44,762 nucleotides of DNA from Marinospirillum sp035271045 (GTDB taxonomy: Bacteria; Pseudomonadota; Gammaproteobacteria; Pseudomonadales; Halomonadaceae), in assembly GCF_035271045.1 (NCBI RefSeq), contig NZ_DATESC010000027.1, positions 1 to 44,762 on the forward strand, given 5' to 3'. Shown one piece after another: positions 32,777 through 41,598 of this stretch; position 1 is the first letter of the stretch; the number at the start of each line of letters is the position of its first letter. The translations under genes were made by a program, and so were the position numbers. Under the pieces are notes generated by a model. It made no database searches, was not told the DNA's origin, and was given only the letters and a program-made list of their open reading frames with translations.

Positions 32777-33514
32777 ATGCAAAAACGTGTAGCTTGGGTC
32801 ACTGGCGGTACAGGTGGCATTGGTGCAGAAATTTGCCGTTCTTTAGCCGCAGCGGGTTATCAGGTTGTTGCTGGTTATTCTAACGAAGAAAAAGCCAAAG
32901 TTTGGCAAGCAGAACAAAAAGCAGCAGGTTTTGATATTGCGATTAGTCAGGCCGACGTTGCTGATTTTGAATCAGTTCAAAAAAGTCATGCAGAAATTAA
33001 AGCTCAGTTTGGTGCAGTTTCAGTATTAGTTAACAACGCAGGTATTACCCGTGACGCTACTTTAAAGCGTATGGATGCTACTCAATGGGGCGATGTGCTA
33101 AGCACTAACCTAGGTAGCGTATTTAATACGTCAAAAGCTTGTTTTGACGAAATGTTAACGCAAAAATTTGGCCGTATTATTAATATCTCTTCTATTAATG
33201 CTGAAAAAGGTCAGTTTGGTCAGGCTAACTATTCTGCTGCTAAAGCAGGTATGCACGGCTTTACTAAAGCAGTTGCTCAAGAAGGGGCGCGTAATGGCGT
33301 AACCGTGAATACTATTTCACCGGGTTACGTTGCTACGGATATGATCATGAAAATTGAAGAAAAAATTCGTGAAGGTATTCGTGCTCAAATCCCCGTTGGC
33401 CGTTTTGGTGAACCCAAAGACATTGCACGCATTGTAGTGTTCTTGGCGGATGAAGACGCTAGCTTTATTACGGGTGCGAACATTTCTGCCAATGGTGGTC
33501 AGTTCATGCACTAA
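32777..33514 (+). CDS. phaB: Acetoacetyl-CoA reductase PhaB
   Basis: An NADPH-dependent short-chain dehydrogenase that reduces acetoacetyl-CoA to (R)-3-hydroxybutyryl-CoA, the monomer precursor of polyhydroxybutyrate. The 245 residues start with the cofactor motif VAWVTGGTGGIGAEIC (5-20); the catalytic triad is Ser139, Tyr152 and Lys156 in NISSINAEKGQFGQANYSAAK. GQFGQ-NYS-AKAG-HGFT and the C-terminal ITGANISANGGQFMH are characteristic of PhaB as opposed to FabG. A good ribosome site (GAGGGAG) is upstream. No phaA or phaC is adjacent, so the rest of the pathway must lie elsewhere. A terminator follows. FabG is the main alternative. Confidence 0.9.
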   Translation: MQKRVAWVTGGTGGIGAEICRSLAAAGYQVVAGYSNEEKAKVWQAEQKAAGFDIAISQADVADFESVQKSHAEIKAQFGAVSVLVNNAGITRDATLKRMDATQWGDVLSTNLGSVFNTSKACFDEMLTQKFGRIINISSINAEKGQFGQANYSAAKAGMHGFTKAVAQEGARNGVTVNTISPGYVATDMIMKIEEKIREGIRAQIPVGRFGEPKDIARIVVFLADEDASFITGANISANGGQFMH

Positions 33515-33556
33515 GTTTTACTTTAGCTTCTTAGTTAACAGAGGCCGTAAAACAAG

Positions 33557-33585
33557 AAAACCCAGATTTAGGTCTGGGTTTTTTT
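33557..33585. terminator. Terminator between phaB and the DUF349 gene
   Basis: AAAACCCAGA and TCTGGGTTTT form a 10-bp stem around a 6-base loop, continuing into a T tract. It ends the phaB transcript; the A-rich left arm could also help end the converging minus-strand gene. Confidence 0.85.
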
Positions 33586-33605
33586 ATTGTTTGTTTGTTG
33601 GTTAG

Positions 33606-36287
33606 CTAGCTAGGGTTTTGATAAACCTCAATCGCTGCCATTAAGCGTTGACCAAGTGGGCTGGTTTTACTGCCACCAATTTCATGCCATTTCTCTAATA
33701 GCTGCTGAATGTTTTGCAAAGTAGTTGCTTCATCAGGTACACCTAAACCCGCATTCATACGGTTAATTTGCAGTTGTAAGCGAAGTTGTTGATCTGCTGC
33801 TTGCACGGGTACGCCAGCCAATAATTCAAGCTCAACAATTAAGCCTTTGGCTTCTAGTGAATCTTCTGGCTCACCTGTTTCAGGTAGCACATTTAACAAG
33901 TCATCAAGCTGTTGCGTTAAATCTTTACGCGCCTGTTGTTGTTCAATGCGTTGTAACTGCTCAGCCAAATGATCTAGTTCTGCTTGCCAGCGTTGTTGTT
34001 CCTTTTTAGGAATCTGGCGTAGCCCCGTTATTTGTTGAAATAACTTTAATGCTTGCTGATATTCACCAGTGGCGAGTGCCTCTTTAGCTTCAACTAACTG
34101 TTGACGCGCTTGAGCAAAGCGTTGCAAGTGTTCTTCTAAACGATTCTTGCGCTGCTCATCACGCAGTTTAAATAAGTTATCGCACTGGGCACGAAACTCT
34201 TTCCAAAGCTGATGTTCTAGGCTTCCCGGTGCTGCGCCTACAGTGCGCCATTCTTGCTGAAGCTGCTTGCTGGTTTCAGTCGCTGCTTGCAGGTCGTCAC
34301 TTTCTAGCAGTGCTTTGGCTGCTGCTATCAGTGCGCGTTTGTTATCTGCGTGAGTTTGGCGCAGCTGATACAGTTGGTCACGAATCGGCGTTAATGCTTG
34401 CTGAAAACGGTTGGCTAATTGTTTGCCTTCAGTGCGGTTAACCGGATTAAAGCGGTGCCATTCTTCGTGAACTTGTACTAGCAGCTCATCAAGCGCTTGT
34501 TCGTCCATCGCTAACAAACCACCACTAAGCGCAAGTTGTTCTAGTTCATTACAAATAACGGATTTTTGGGTTTGGTTGTAGTCGCGTACTTCATTTTGTG
34601 CAGCAAACCAAATTTTACAAGGCTCATAAGCTAAGTCAGCAGCTTGCTTGAATCTATCCCAAAGCGGTTTATTGGCTGCTGCTGAACCCAGTTCACGCCA
34701 TTTTTGCTGGAGTGCTTGAATTTTATCGGCTTTAATTTGTGGAATCATGCTGGTGTCAGCGGCTAAACTTTCCATTTGTTGGCAAAGCATTTCGCGCTTA
34801 GGTGCAGCAACATAACCTTGCCAATCACGTAATTCAGCAATTTTAGCGCTTAGACCACGAAAGAAAATGGCAAGGCGGTGACTATTACCAAGCTTATCCG
34901 CTTCCGCTTGTAGCTGCTGGTGCAGTTTAATCGCTTCTTTGCTTTGCCCTAAGTCAATCAGTTGCTCTAGCTGAATAAAGCTTTGTTCAATGCGGTCTAA
35001 ATTCAGCTGTTTGGCATCTTGTACGGCTTGACGAGCAGTTTTTTTCTGTTGATCGCTGGTACTTAATACTTGCTTGGCCTGCTCAACTAATGCAGGTATA
35101 GGCAAATTGTTATGCCAATTAATCGTGTTTAATAAAGCACTAAGCTGTTGCAGTTGAGTTTGGCTTGGCGGTTCATTTAAAGCTTGAAGCTGCTCTTTTA
35201 ATTGTGGCTGTGTTTCTTGCCAAGCTTGCGAGCAGGCTATTAATTCATTCGCCAGTTGTAGCTGCTGCTCAAAGGTTTTTTGTTCACCTTTGCTGGGCAT
35301 AAAATCTAGCAAGGTTTGCTGCCATTGCGCGGCTAGTTGACTGGTCAAAAGTGTTTCTGTTGCAGCAGGTTGTATTTTTAGTTGCTCAACTAATTCATCC
35401 AGCTGGGTTTGCAATTGCTGCTGCTGCTGCTGGCTTTGTTGACGCAAGGCTTCTTGAGCTTGACGCGCCGCCGCTGCTGTTTGTAATTGTTGAATGAAGT
35501 TGTTGGCCGTTTGGCTAAGCTGTTCAAAATGTTCAGTCAGTTTTGCATCTGGCGCTAATTGCACGTCTTGCCATTGGCTGGTTAGGTGTTCAAAACGTGC
35601 GCGATAAAGTGATTCATCACCTACATTAATGAGCTTTTGTAATTGCTCTAGCAACTGTAAGCGCTGTTGCGCTGCTTCTTGCTCTGCTTGTTGCGCGGCG
35701 CGGTAGGCATTAAGTTTATCCCTTGCCATACGCTGCACGCGCTTATCACCTTGGGCTTCTTTAACTAGCTTTTCTAATGCAGCTTCAGACGCTATTTTTT
35801 CAGCGGCTATTTGGCGAACTTTGGCAAGACTGTTGCTAAGCGCGATCGTCAGCCAGTCTTCTTCGGTCGCTTCTAAATGCGTTAGTAAAGAAAGACGAAA
35901 ATCTACAGGCTCACCTTGTTGAACTAAGCTAAGCAGTAATGCTTGGTCGGTAATTTGTGACGAAAGCGATTGGCGCTCAGCAGGGTTAAGCTGTGCATCT
36001 TTGCTTAACAGCAGCTGTAAATGCTGGCTAAGTGCTTGATAAAGCGATTCGTTTTGTTGATTTTTATTAAACAGCTCAATGAGTTTTATTGGACTAGGGA
36101 AGCGTGGTAATGCTTCTTTAAGCAATTGTGAATCTTGCTCTTGTGCTAGCCAACTTAAAAAAGCGCTCTGTTGTTGATCGACACTAAGGTCGAGGCGATT
36201 TAACGCTAATAACCGGATGCTAGGATCCTGATGATTAAGAGACGGTTTAAATAAAAATGGTGCAATTCTTATGAACAGCGAATTCAT
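33606..36287 (-). CDS. DUF349 coiled-coil protein
   Basis: A very long, glutamine- and leucine-rich helical protein of 893 aa with no signal peptide or membrane segment. Repeated helical units of the DUF349 type are visible, for example LQQKWRELGSAAANKPLWDRF (about 529-549), QLQQEWRTVGAAPGSLEHQLW and WHEIGGSKTSPLGQRLM near the end, each a helix with a conserved Trp and a charged following segment. The N-terminal 200 residues resemble HEAT-like helices (DPSIRLLALNRLD). The biochemical role of the family is not established. It is transcribed alone, divergent from the phosphoketolase-like gene. The coiled-coil composition makes any annotation by motif beyond DUF349 unsafe. Confidence 0.85.
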   Translation of the reverse strand: MNSLFIRIAPFLFKPSLNHQDPSIRLLALNRLDLSVDQQQSAFLSWLAQEQDSQLLKEALPRFPSPIKLIELFNKNQQNESLYQALSQHLQLLLSKDAQLNPAERQSLSSQITDQALLLSLVQQGEPVDFRLSLLTHLEATEEDWLTIALSNSLAKVRQIAAEKIASEAALEKLVKEAQGDKRVQRMARDKLNAYRAAQQAEQEAAQQRLQLLEQLQKLINVGDESLYRARFEHLTSQWQDVQLAPDAKLTEHFEQLSQTANNFIQQLQTAAAARQAQEALRQQSQQQQQQLQTQLDELVEQLKIQPAATETLLTSQLAAQWQQTLLDFMPSKGEQKTFEQQLQLANELIACSQAWQETQPQLKEQLQALNEPPSQTQLQQLSALLNTINWHNNLPIPALVEQAKQVLSTSDQQKKTARQAVQDAKQLNLDRIEQSFIQLEQLIDLGQSKEAIKLHQQLQAEADKLGNSHRLAIFFRGLSAKIAELRDWQGYVAAPKREMLCQQMESLAADTSMIPQIKADKIQALQQKWRELGSAAANKPLWDRFKQAADLAYEPCKIWFAAQNEVRDYNQTQKSVICNELEQLALSGGLLAMDEQALDELLVQVHEEWHRFNPVNRTEGKQLANRFQQALTPIRDQLYQLRQTHADNKRALIAAAKALLESDDLQAATETSKQLQQEWRTVGAAPGSLEHQLWKEFRAQCDNLFKLRDEQRKNRLEEHLQRFAQARQQLVEAKEALATGEYQQALKLFQQITGLRQIPKKEQQRWQAELDHLAEQLQRIEQQQARKDLTQQLDDLLNVLPETGEPEDSLEAKGLIVELELLAGVPVQAADQQLRLQLQINRMNAGLGVPDEATTLQNIQQLLEKWHEIGGSKTSPLGQRLMAAIEVYQNPS

Positions 36288-36334
36288 GAGTTTAGGCGGC
36301 CCTTGCTACAAAAAATGATATAAAACAACCAGTG

Positions 36335-36376
36335 GGTCTTGGTCAGCAGGTTTTGGTCAGTAGGTCTTGGTGCAAA
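36335..36376. repeat. Three 14-bp tandem repeats in a divergent promoter region
   Basis: GGTCTTGGTCAGCA, GGTTTTGGTCAGTA and GGTCTTGGTGCAAA follow one another without gaps at 36335, 36349 and 36363. Units 1 and 2 differ at two bases; unit 3 matches in the first nine. They lie between the divergent DUF349 and phosphoketolase-like genes and could be binding sites or a replication-slippage product. Confidence 0.75.
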
Positions 36377-36497
36377 GCTGCGTCAGGAGGCTTAGACTAA
36401 ACAAAACCAGCGCTACCCAACCTTTGATAAGCCGCACATTCTAGCAGATGAAGCTGCGGGTAGCGCAGATTAAGTTGAAGTAAGTTAAGGAGTTGTT

Positions 36498-38921
36498 ATG
36501 GATACCTCTCATATTGCCGATCAGGCATCAAGATTACGCGCTAGTGATGTTGATTTTGCTGCTTGGGCTGCAGGTCTAGGTGTTATTGTGCATCAAGATT
36601 TAACGCAAGTACGCATTGCCCAGCTGTTAGATAAGTTAGTTGCCAAAGGGCAATCGCGCTCACTTTTATTGGAACGCTTAAAAGCAGCCGATAGGCTAGC
36701 TAATGCTGCTATGTGGTTAGTGGTCCATGCCACTTATGCAAAGCGAGTGGATATTAACGGCGAGCCTTTAACGGCTGCTGATTTTAAAGCCGACCCACAA
36801 GGTCATACGGGCGGTTCTTTAAACATGGTGCCGGCTTATGTGGGTTATATGTTGGCGAATTTGTTTAGCGGCGACACTCGTAGTTGGTTAATGGAACAAG
36901 GCCACTGCGTTTCTGCCATCGACAGTGTAAACCTTTTGTTAGGCAATCAAAAAACACGCCATGCAGCGGCTTACCCTGATTGGTCAGATGAATCGCTAAG
37001 CCGTTTTGTACAAGATTTTTATTCTTATGAGCTAAATAATGAAGGTAAACCAGCCTCGCCTTTAGGTAGCCATTTAAACGTGAATACTGCCGGTGCAGTG
37101 AGTGAAGGCGGTTATTTAGGTTTTACGGCTTTGCAGTATGTACATGCCAGCGAAAAGAATGAGCGCCTAGTGGCTTTTTTATCGGATGGTGCTTTTGAAG
37201 AGCAGCGCGGCAGTGATTGGGCGCCTTTATGGTGGCGTGCTGAAGATAACGGTTGGGTTGTGCCTATTATGATTGCCAATGGTCGCCGTATCGACCAGCG
37301 CACCACTTTAATGCTGCAAGGTGGTATTGAATGGTTTGCCAAGCATTTAGAGCACCAAGGTTTTGAACCCAGCGTTATCGACGGCCAAGACCCTGCCGCT
37401 TTTGCTTGGGGTATTTTGGTGGGCGAGCAGTGGTTAGAAGATGAAGCGGCTGCCATTCAACGGGGTGATCGTTCTTATCCTGCACGCCTGCCTTATTTGG
37501 TTGCTGAATCATCGAAAGGCTACGGTTTTTCAGGTGCTGGGACTAACCGTGCGCACGGTACGCCCTTGCCTGCTAACCCAGCCAAAGATGCTGAATCTTT
37601 ACGTTTATTTAATGAAGGTGCAGCGCGATTATGGCAATCGCCCGATGATTTAAAACAAGCGGTGGCAAGTTTTGCCCAGCACCAAGCGCAAAATCGCCCG
37701 CAAGAAAAAGACCACCCTTTAGCGGTACGCAAAGTAGCGAACCCAGTAATGCCTGAAGCGCCTTGGATTCCTGCCGATTTGCGTTTGCATTCCCCCATGA
37801 CTTCGGTTGATGTGGCTTTTTGTGCGCTAATTAAAGAAAACCCCAAGTTAAGGGCTAGGGTGGGTAACCCTGATGAAATGTCGAGCAACAATATGGGCTT
37901 GACGCTTGCTAAGTTAAAGCATCGGGTGGCATCACCTGAATTTTCACAAGATGAAGCTTTAGATGGTGGCGTGATTACGGCTTTGAATGAAGAAGCGGTG
38001 GTCAGTGCTGTTTTGGCTAATCGGGGCGGTTTGAACCTAGCCGTTTCTTATGAAGCTTTTTCGGTAAAAATGCTGGGGGCTTTGCGCCAAGAAATTATTT
38101 TTTCTAGGCATCAAATGGAAGGCGGTGAACAACCGGGCTGGCGCTCTGTCGCCATTATTTCCAGTTCACACTTGTGGGAAAACGGTAAGAACGAACAGTC
38201 GCACCAAGATTCTACCCTAGCGGAAGCCTTGCTGGGTGAAATGAGCGATGTAGCGCGGGTTATTTTTCCTGCCGATGCCAACTCAGCTGGCGCAGCCTTG
38301 TTAGCGGTTTATCAGCACAGGGGGCAAATTGCTAACTTGGTTGTGCCTAAGCGTGCTTTGCCTTCTTATTTAACTGCTGAACAGGCAATCCAGCTAAGTA
38401 AAGACGGCGCTATTTGCGTGGAAGGTGATCCACAGGCGGCTTTGCAGCTAGTGGCGGTAGGTGCTTACCAATTACAGCAGGCGCTAAAAGCTTGGCAGCG
38501 ATTACAAGAAAAAGGCGTTGAGGCTTCCTTGGTTTATTTACAAGAGCCGGGGCGTTTCCGTATGCCACGTGATAGCTACGAAGCTGCTTGGCAGGCCAGT
38601 GACGAACTGTGTAATCAATTATTCCCTACTAGCGTGCAGGCTAGAGTTTTTCTAACCCATACCCGTCCTGAAGTTTTGTTAGGGCATTTGCGCCCGTTAG
38701 ATTTGGGTGTCGAGAAAACCGCAGCGCTGGGCTATATCAACCGTGGTGGCACTTTAGATGTACACGGTTTATTGCTGGCTAACCGCTGTAGTTGGGCGCA
38801 CTTACTTGCTAAGTTAGCTGAGTTGGCTAAACAAGATGCCAACCAGTGGTTAAGTAAGGATGAAATGGCGGCTTTAAATGGTGAACGCCCTTTAACTGAA
38901 TTATTACCCTTAGGACGCTGA
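36498..38921 (+). CDS. Phosphoketolase-like thiamine-diphosphate enzyme, divergent
   Basis: An 807-residue protein whose order of motifs follows xylulose-5-phosphate/fructose-6-phosphate phosphoketolase (XFP): GHTGGSLNMVPAYVGYMLAN (102-121), EQGHCVSAIDSVNLLLGN (133-150), SEGGYLGFTALQYVHASEK (202-220), a ThDP-Mg region FLSDGAFEEQRGSDW (227-241) with ANGRRI after it, SSKGYGFSGAGTNRAHGTPL, GNPDEMSSNNMG and SHQDSTLAEALLGEM. Several standard residues differ: the phosphoketolase GDGEAETGPLATSW is replaced and GPGHGG is QGHCVS. Its reaction may therefore not be the usual phosphate-dependent C-C cleavage. Relatives have been annotated as xylulose-5-phosphate 3-epimerase; I cannot confirm that. AAGGAG precedes the ATG. 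It is 7 bases ahead of sbcB. Confidence 0.72.
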   Translation: MDTSHIADQASRLRASDVDFAAWAAGLGVIVHQDLTQVRIAQLLDKLVAKGQSRSLLLERLKAADRLANAAMWLVVHATYAKRVDINGEPLTAADFKADPQGHTGGSLNMVPAYVGYMLANLFSGDTRSWLMEQGHCVSAIDSVNLLLGNQKTRHAAAYPDWSDESLSRFVQDFYSYELNNEGKPASPLGSHLNVNTAGAVSEGGYLGFTALQYVHASEKNERLVAFLSDGAFEEQRGSDWAPLWWRAEDNGWVVPIMIANGRRIDQRTTLMLQGGIEWFAKHLEHQGFEPSVIDGQDPAAFAWGILVGEQWLEDEAAAIQRGDRSYPARLPYLVAESSKGYGFSGAGTNRAHGTPLPANPAKDAESLRLFNEGAARLWQSPDDLKQAVASFAQHQAQNRPQEKDHPLAVRKVANPVMPEAPWIPADLRLHSPMTSVDVAFCALIKENPKLRARVGNPDEMSSNNMGLTLAKLKHRVASPEFSQDEALDGGVITALNEEAVVSAVLANRGGLNLAVSYEAFSVKMLGALRQEIIFSRHQMEGGEQPGWRSVAIISSSHLWENGKNEQSHQDSTLAEALLGEMSDVARVIFPADANSAGAALLAVYQHRGQIANLVVPKRALPSYLTAEQAIQLSKDGAICVEGDPQAALQLVAVGAYQLQQALKAWQRLQEKGVEASLVYLQEPGRFRMPRDSYEAAWQASDELCNQLFPTSVQARVFLTHTRPEVLLGHLRPLDLGVEKTAALGYINRGGTLDVHGLLLANRCSWAHLLAKLAELAKQDANQWLSKDEMAALNGERPLTELLPLGR

Positions 38922-38928
38922 GGCTATT

Positions 38929-40398
38929 ATGCACAAGCAAGTGACTTTTCTTTGGCACGATTATGAAACTTTTGGCGCTAACCCGCGCCTTGATCGCCCC
39001 AGCCAATTTGGTGCGATTCGTACCGATGCAGATTTTAACCAAATTGGCGAAGCACAAATGTTTTATTGCACGCCTGCGGATGATTTTTTACCTCACCCTA
39101 TGGCCGTGTTGGTTACTGGCATTACGCCACAAGATGCTAAAAATGAAGGTGTACCTGAATCAGAATTTGCTGGTGCAGTTAATGATTTAATGAGCCAGCC
39201 CAACACTTGCGTGGTTGGCTATAACTCGGTGCGTTTTGATGACGAAGTAACGCGGCATCTGTTTTACCGTAACTTTATTGACCCTTATGCAAGAGAATGG
39301 CAAAACGGTAATTCACGTTGGGATTTAATCGACGTGGTGAGGGCTATGTATGCACTGCGTCCTGAAGGTATAAATTGGCCGCGTAAAGAAGATGGTACGC
39401 CTAGCTTTAAGCTGGAGGATTTAACCGCTGCTAATGGTATTAAGCACGGTGATGCAGCGCACGATGCTTTGGCCGATGTGTATGCCACGATTGAGCTAGC
39501 TAAGTTGTTGAAAAAAGCCCAACCGCGTATGTTTGAGCATTTATTTAATATGCGTGGTAAGCAGCAGGTAGCTAAGGCGATTAACTTAGATGACCCGCGT
39601 CCGCTGCTGCACATTTCTAGTCGCTTTCCTGCCAGCCGTGGTTGCGCTGCTATTGTATTGCCTTTGGCGCGTCATCCCAGCAATCCTAACGGGGTGATTG
39701 TTTACGATTTATCAGAAAATCCACAAGCATTACTGACTTTATCGGCTGCAGAAATTATGCAGCGAGTGTTTGTGAGTAATGTTGATTTAGAAGCCAAGGG
39801 TTTAAGTCGTATTCCTTTAAAGCTCATTCATTTAAACCGTTGCTCTATTGTATTGCCAGTGAATGCGATGGAGTCAGCCATTGCTGAGCGCCACGGCATT
39901 AACTTGGTATTGAATGAAAGCCATTGGCAGCAGTTAACAAACTTAGATGCTGCATTTGTTTCTAAGATGCAGCAGGTGTTTGCGGATGGGCAGGGTGGAT
40001 TTAAAGATGCTGGTGATCCTGATCTAATGCTGTATTCCGGTGCTTTCTTTTCAACTAATGATCGCAAGCGCTTTCAGCAAATACGCAGCACACCAGCCGA
40101 AGCGTTAAGTGAATTAGAATTGAATTTTGAAGACCCGCGCTGTGAAGAAATGCTGTTTCGTTACCGTGCGCGTAATTGGCCTGAATATTTAACGACTGCT
40201 GAAAGAGAGCGTTGGGACGAATTTCGTTGGCAGCGTTTACATTCATCGGTTTCTTCTAGCCTAACCCTACAAGGTTTACAGACGGAATTGATTCGTTTAA
40301 GCACGCAAGGTTTGGACGATAAACAGCTATTTTTACTACAAGAACTACAGTTTTGGGTGGAGTCGATGTTGCCTTTGCAGTTTATGGAGTCATTCTAA
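38929..40398 (+). CDS. sbcB: Exodeoxyribonuclease I
   Basis: A 3'-5' exonuclease on single-stranded DNA that acts in recombination and mismatch repair. The 489-residue protein has the DnaQ-like DEDDh nuclease: Exo I motif FLWHDYETFGANPRLDRPSQ (8-27) with Asp and Glu, the HPMAVLVTGITP segment, YNSVRFDDEVTRHLFYRNF (Exo II) and AHDALADVYATIELAKLL (Exo III, His-Asp). The SH3-like and C-terminal extension domains follow to the end (LFRYRARNWPEYL). E. coli ExoI is 475 aa, so the length is normal. It lies 7 bases after the phosphoketolase-like gene and 5 before the MFS gene, so the three probably form one transcript. Confidence 0.95.
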   Translation: MHKQVTFLWHDYETFGANPRLDRPSQFGAIRTDADFNQIGEAQMFYCTPADDFLPHPMAVLVTGITPQDAKNEGVPESEFAGAVNDLMSQPNTCVVGYNSVRFDDEVTRHLFYRNFIDPYAREWQNGNSRWDLIDVVRAMYALRPEGINWPRKEDGTPSFKLEDLTAANGIKHGDAAHDALADVYATIELAKLLKKAQPRMFEHLFNMRGKQQVAKAINLDDPRPLLHISSRFPASRGCAAIVLPLARHPSNPNGVIVYDLSENPQALLTLSAAEIMQRVFVSNVDLEAKGLSRIPLKLIHLNRCSIVLPVNAMESAIAERHGINLVLNESHWQQLTNLDAAFVSKMQQVFADGQGGFKDAGDPDLMLYSGAFFSTNDRKRFQQIRSTPAEALSELELNFEDPRCEEMLFRYRARNWPEYLTTAERERWDEFRWQRLHSSVSSSLTLQGLQTELIRLSTQGLDDKQLFLLQELQFWVESMLPLQFMESF

Positions 40399-40403
40399 GT
40401 TTT

Positions 40404-41594
40404 ATGAATCAAAAACAAACTTCACACCGTGGTTTTATTTGGATGCTAGCGGGGCTGATTTCAGTAGGGCCACTGGCTGTGGATGCTTATTTGCCTGCAA
40501 TGCCAGCTATTGCAGATAGCTTGGACGTTTCTATCCACCAAATTGAGCTAACGGTTAGCATTTACTTAATGGGTTTTGCTATTGGTCAGTTAATTGGTGG
40601 GCCTTTATCGGATCGTTATGGTCGACGCATTACTATTTTTAGTGGCTTAGCGCTTTATGTTGTAGGTAGTTTAATGGCTGCCACTAGCGACACTATTGAA
40701 CTGCTATGGGCTGCACGATTGATTCAAGCTTTTGGTGGTGGCGTGGGTGTGGTTAATACCATGGCTGTTGTGCGTGATCTTTATAGTGGGCGAGAGGCGG
40801 CTAAAGCCTTATCGCGTGTAGTGGCTATTATGATGGCGGCACCTTTGTTCGCACCTTTTCTAGGCAGTGCTTTGTTGCTGCTGAGTGGCTGGCGCAGTAT
40901 TTTTATTGGGTTAGGTATTTATGCTGCGTTATTACTGGCGGTACTGGTGTGGAAATTACCAGAAACGCGGCGTATTTCGACTGAGCCGACTAAAAGCCCA
41001 TTAAGACGTTATTTAGAAGTATTAAAGCATCGCCCTGTATTGGGTTTTTTAGCGGCAACCGCTTTTAGTCAAGCCAGTATGTTTGCATTTATTACCGGCT
41101 CTTCTTTGCTGTATATGGAATATTACGGCGTTAGCGCACAGGTTTTTCCTTTTATTTTTGGGTTAAATATTGTGATGCTGATTTTGTGTAACCGTTTAAA
41201 TGTACGTTTATTGAGTCGTGCGAGTCCTTTACGTATTTTAGGTATTGGGCAGGGTGTTCAGCTAGTTACGGGTAGTTTGTTGCTGTTGATTTTTATTATT
41301 CAACCGCCTCCTTTATGGATAACCGTTGGTTTAATTATGCTGTTTATTGGTATGCAGGGATTGATTATTGCTAATGGTATTTCCAGCGCTGCAGAATATT
41401 TTCCACACAGTGCAGCAACTACCAGTGCGGTAATGAATGCCAGTGGTTTTGCAATAGGCGCATTGGCCGGTGGTGCAGTAGGTATTTTAGGCGATGGTTC
41501 GCCACTACCCTTGTTAGGGGTAATGGCTGCGAGTCCGGTATTGGGAATAGTTTTAAAACGGGTGCTTCACCGTGGTTTGGTTATTGACGAATAA
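40404..41594 (+). CDS. Bcr/CflA-family multidrug efflux MFS transporter
   Basis: An inner-membrane proton antiporter of 396 aa with about 12 hydrophobic segments. Family markers are PLAVDAYLPAMPAIADSL (about 21-38, the Bcr/CflA TM1 region), the MFS motif A in GGPLSDRYGRRITIF (about 70-84) and FGGGVGVVNTMAVVRDLY with the conserved Arg in TM4. Members expel drugs such as bicyclomycin or chloramphenicol; the substrate here is not predictable. I use the ATG at 40404, just after the sbcB stop. The open frame extends back to 40353 inside sbcB, but those 17 residues are not family-like. It converges on the M16 protease gene with a 4-base gap. Confidence 0.9.
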   Translation: MNQKQTSHRGFIWMLAGLISVGPLAVDAYLPAMPAIADSLDVSIHQIELTVSIYLMGFAIGQLIGGPLSDRYGRRITIFSGLALYVVGSLMAATSDTIELLWAARLIQAFGGGVGVVNTMAVVRDLYSGREAAKALSRVVAIMMAAPLFAPFLGSALLLLSGWRSIFIGLGIYAALLLAVLVWKLPETRRISTEPTKSPLRRYLEVLKHRPVLGFLAATAFSQASMFAFITGSSLLYMEYYGVSAQVFPFIFGLNIVMLILCNRLNVRLLSRASPLRILGIGQGVQLVTGSLLLLIFIIQPPPLWITVGLIMLFIGMQGLIIANGISSAAEYFPHSAATTSAVMNASGFAIGALAGGAVGILGDGSPLPLLGVMAASPVLGIVLKRVLHRGLVIDE

Positions 41595-41598
41595 CGCG

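Noticed and set aside
40353..40403. Upstream start for the MFS transporter inside sbcB
   Set aside because: The 17 extra residues are the out-of-frame reading of the sbcB C-terminus; the ATG at 40404 gives the family-typical N-terminus.
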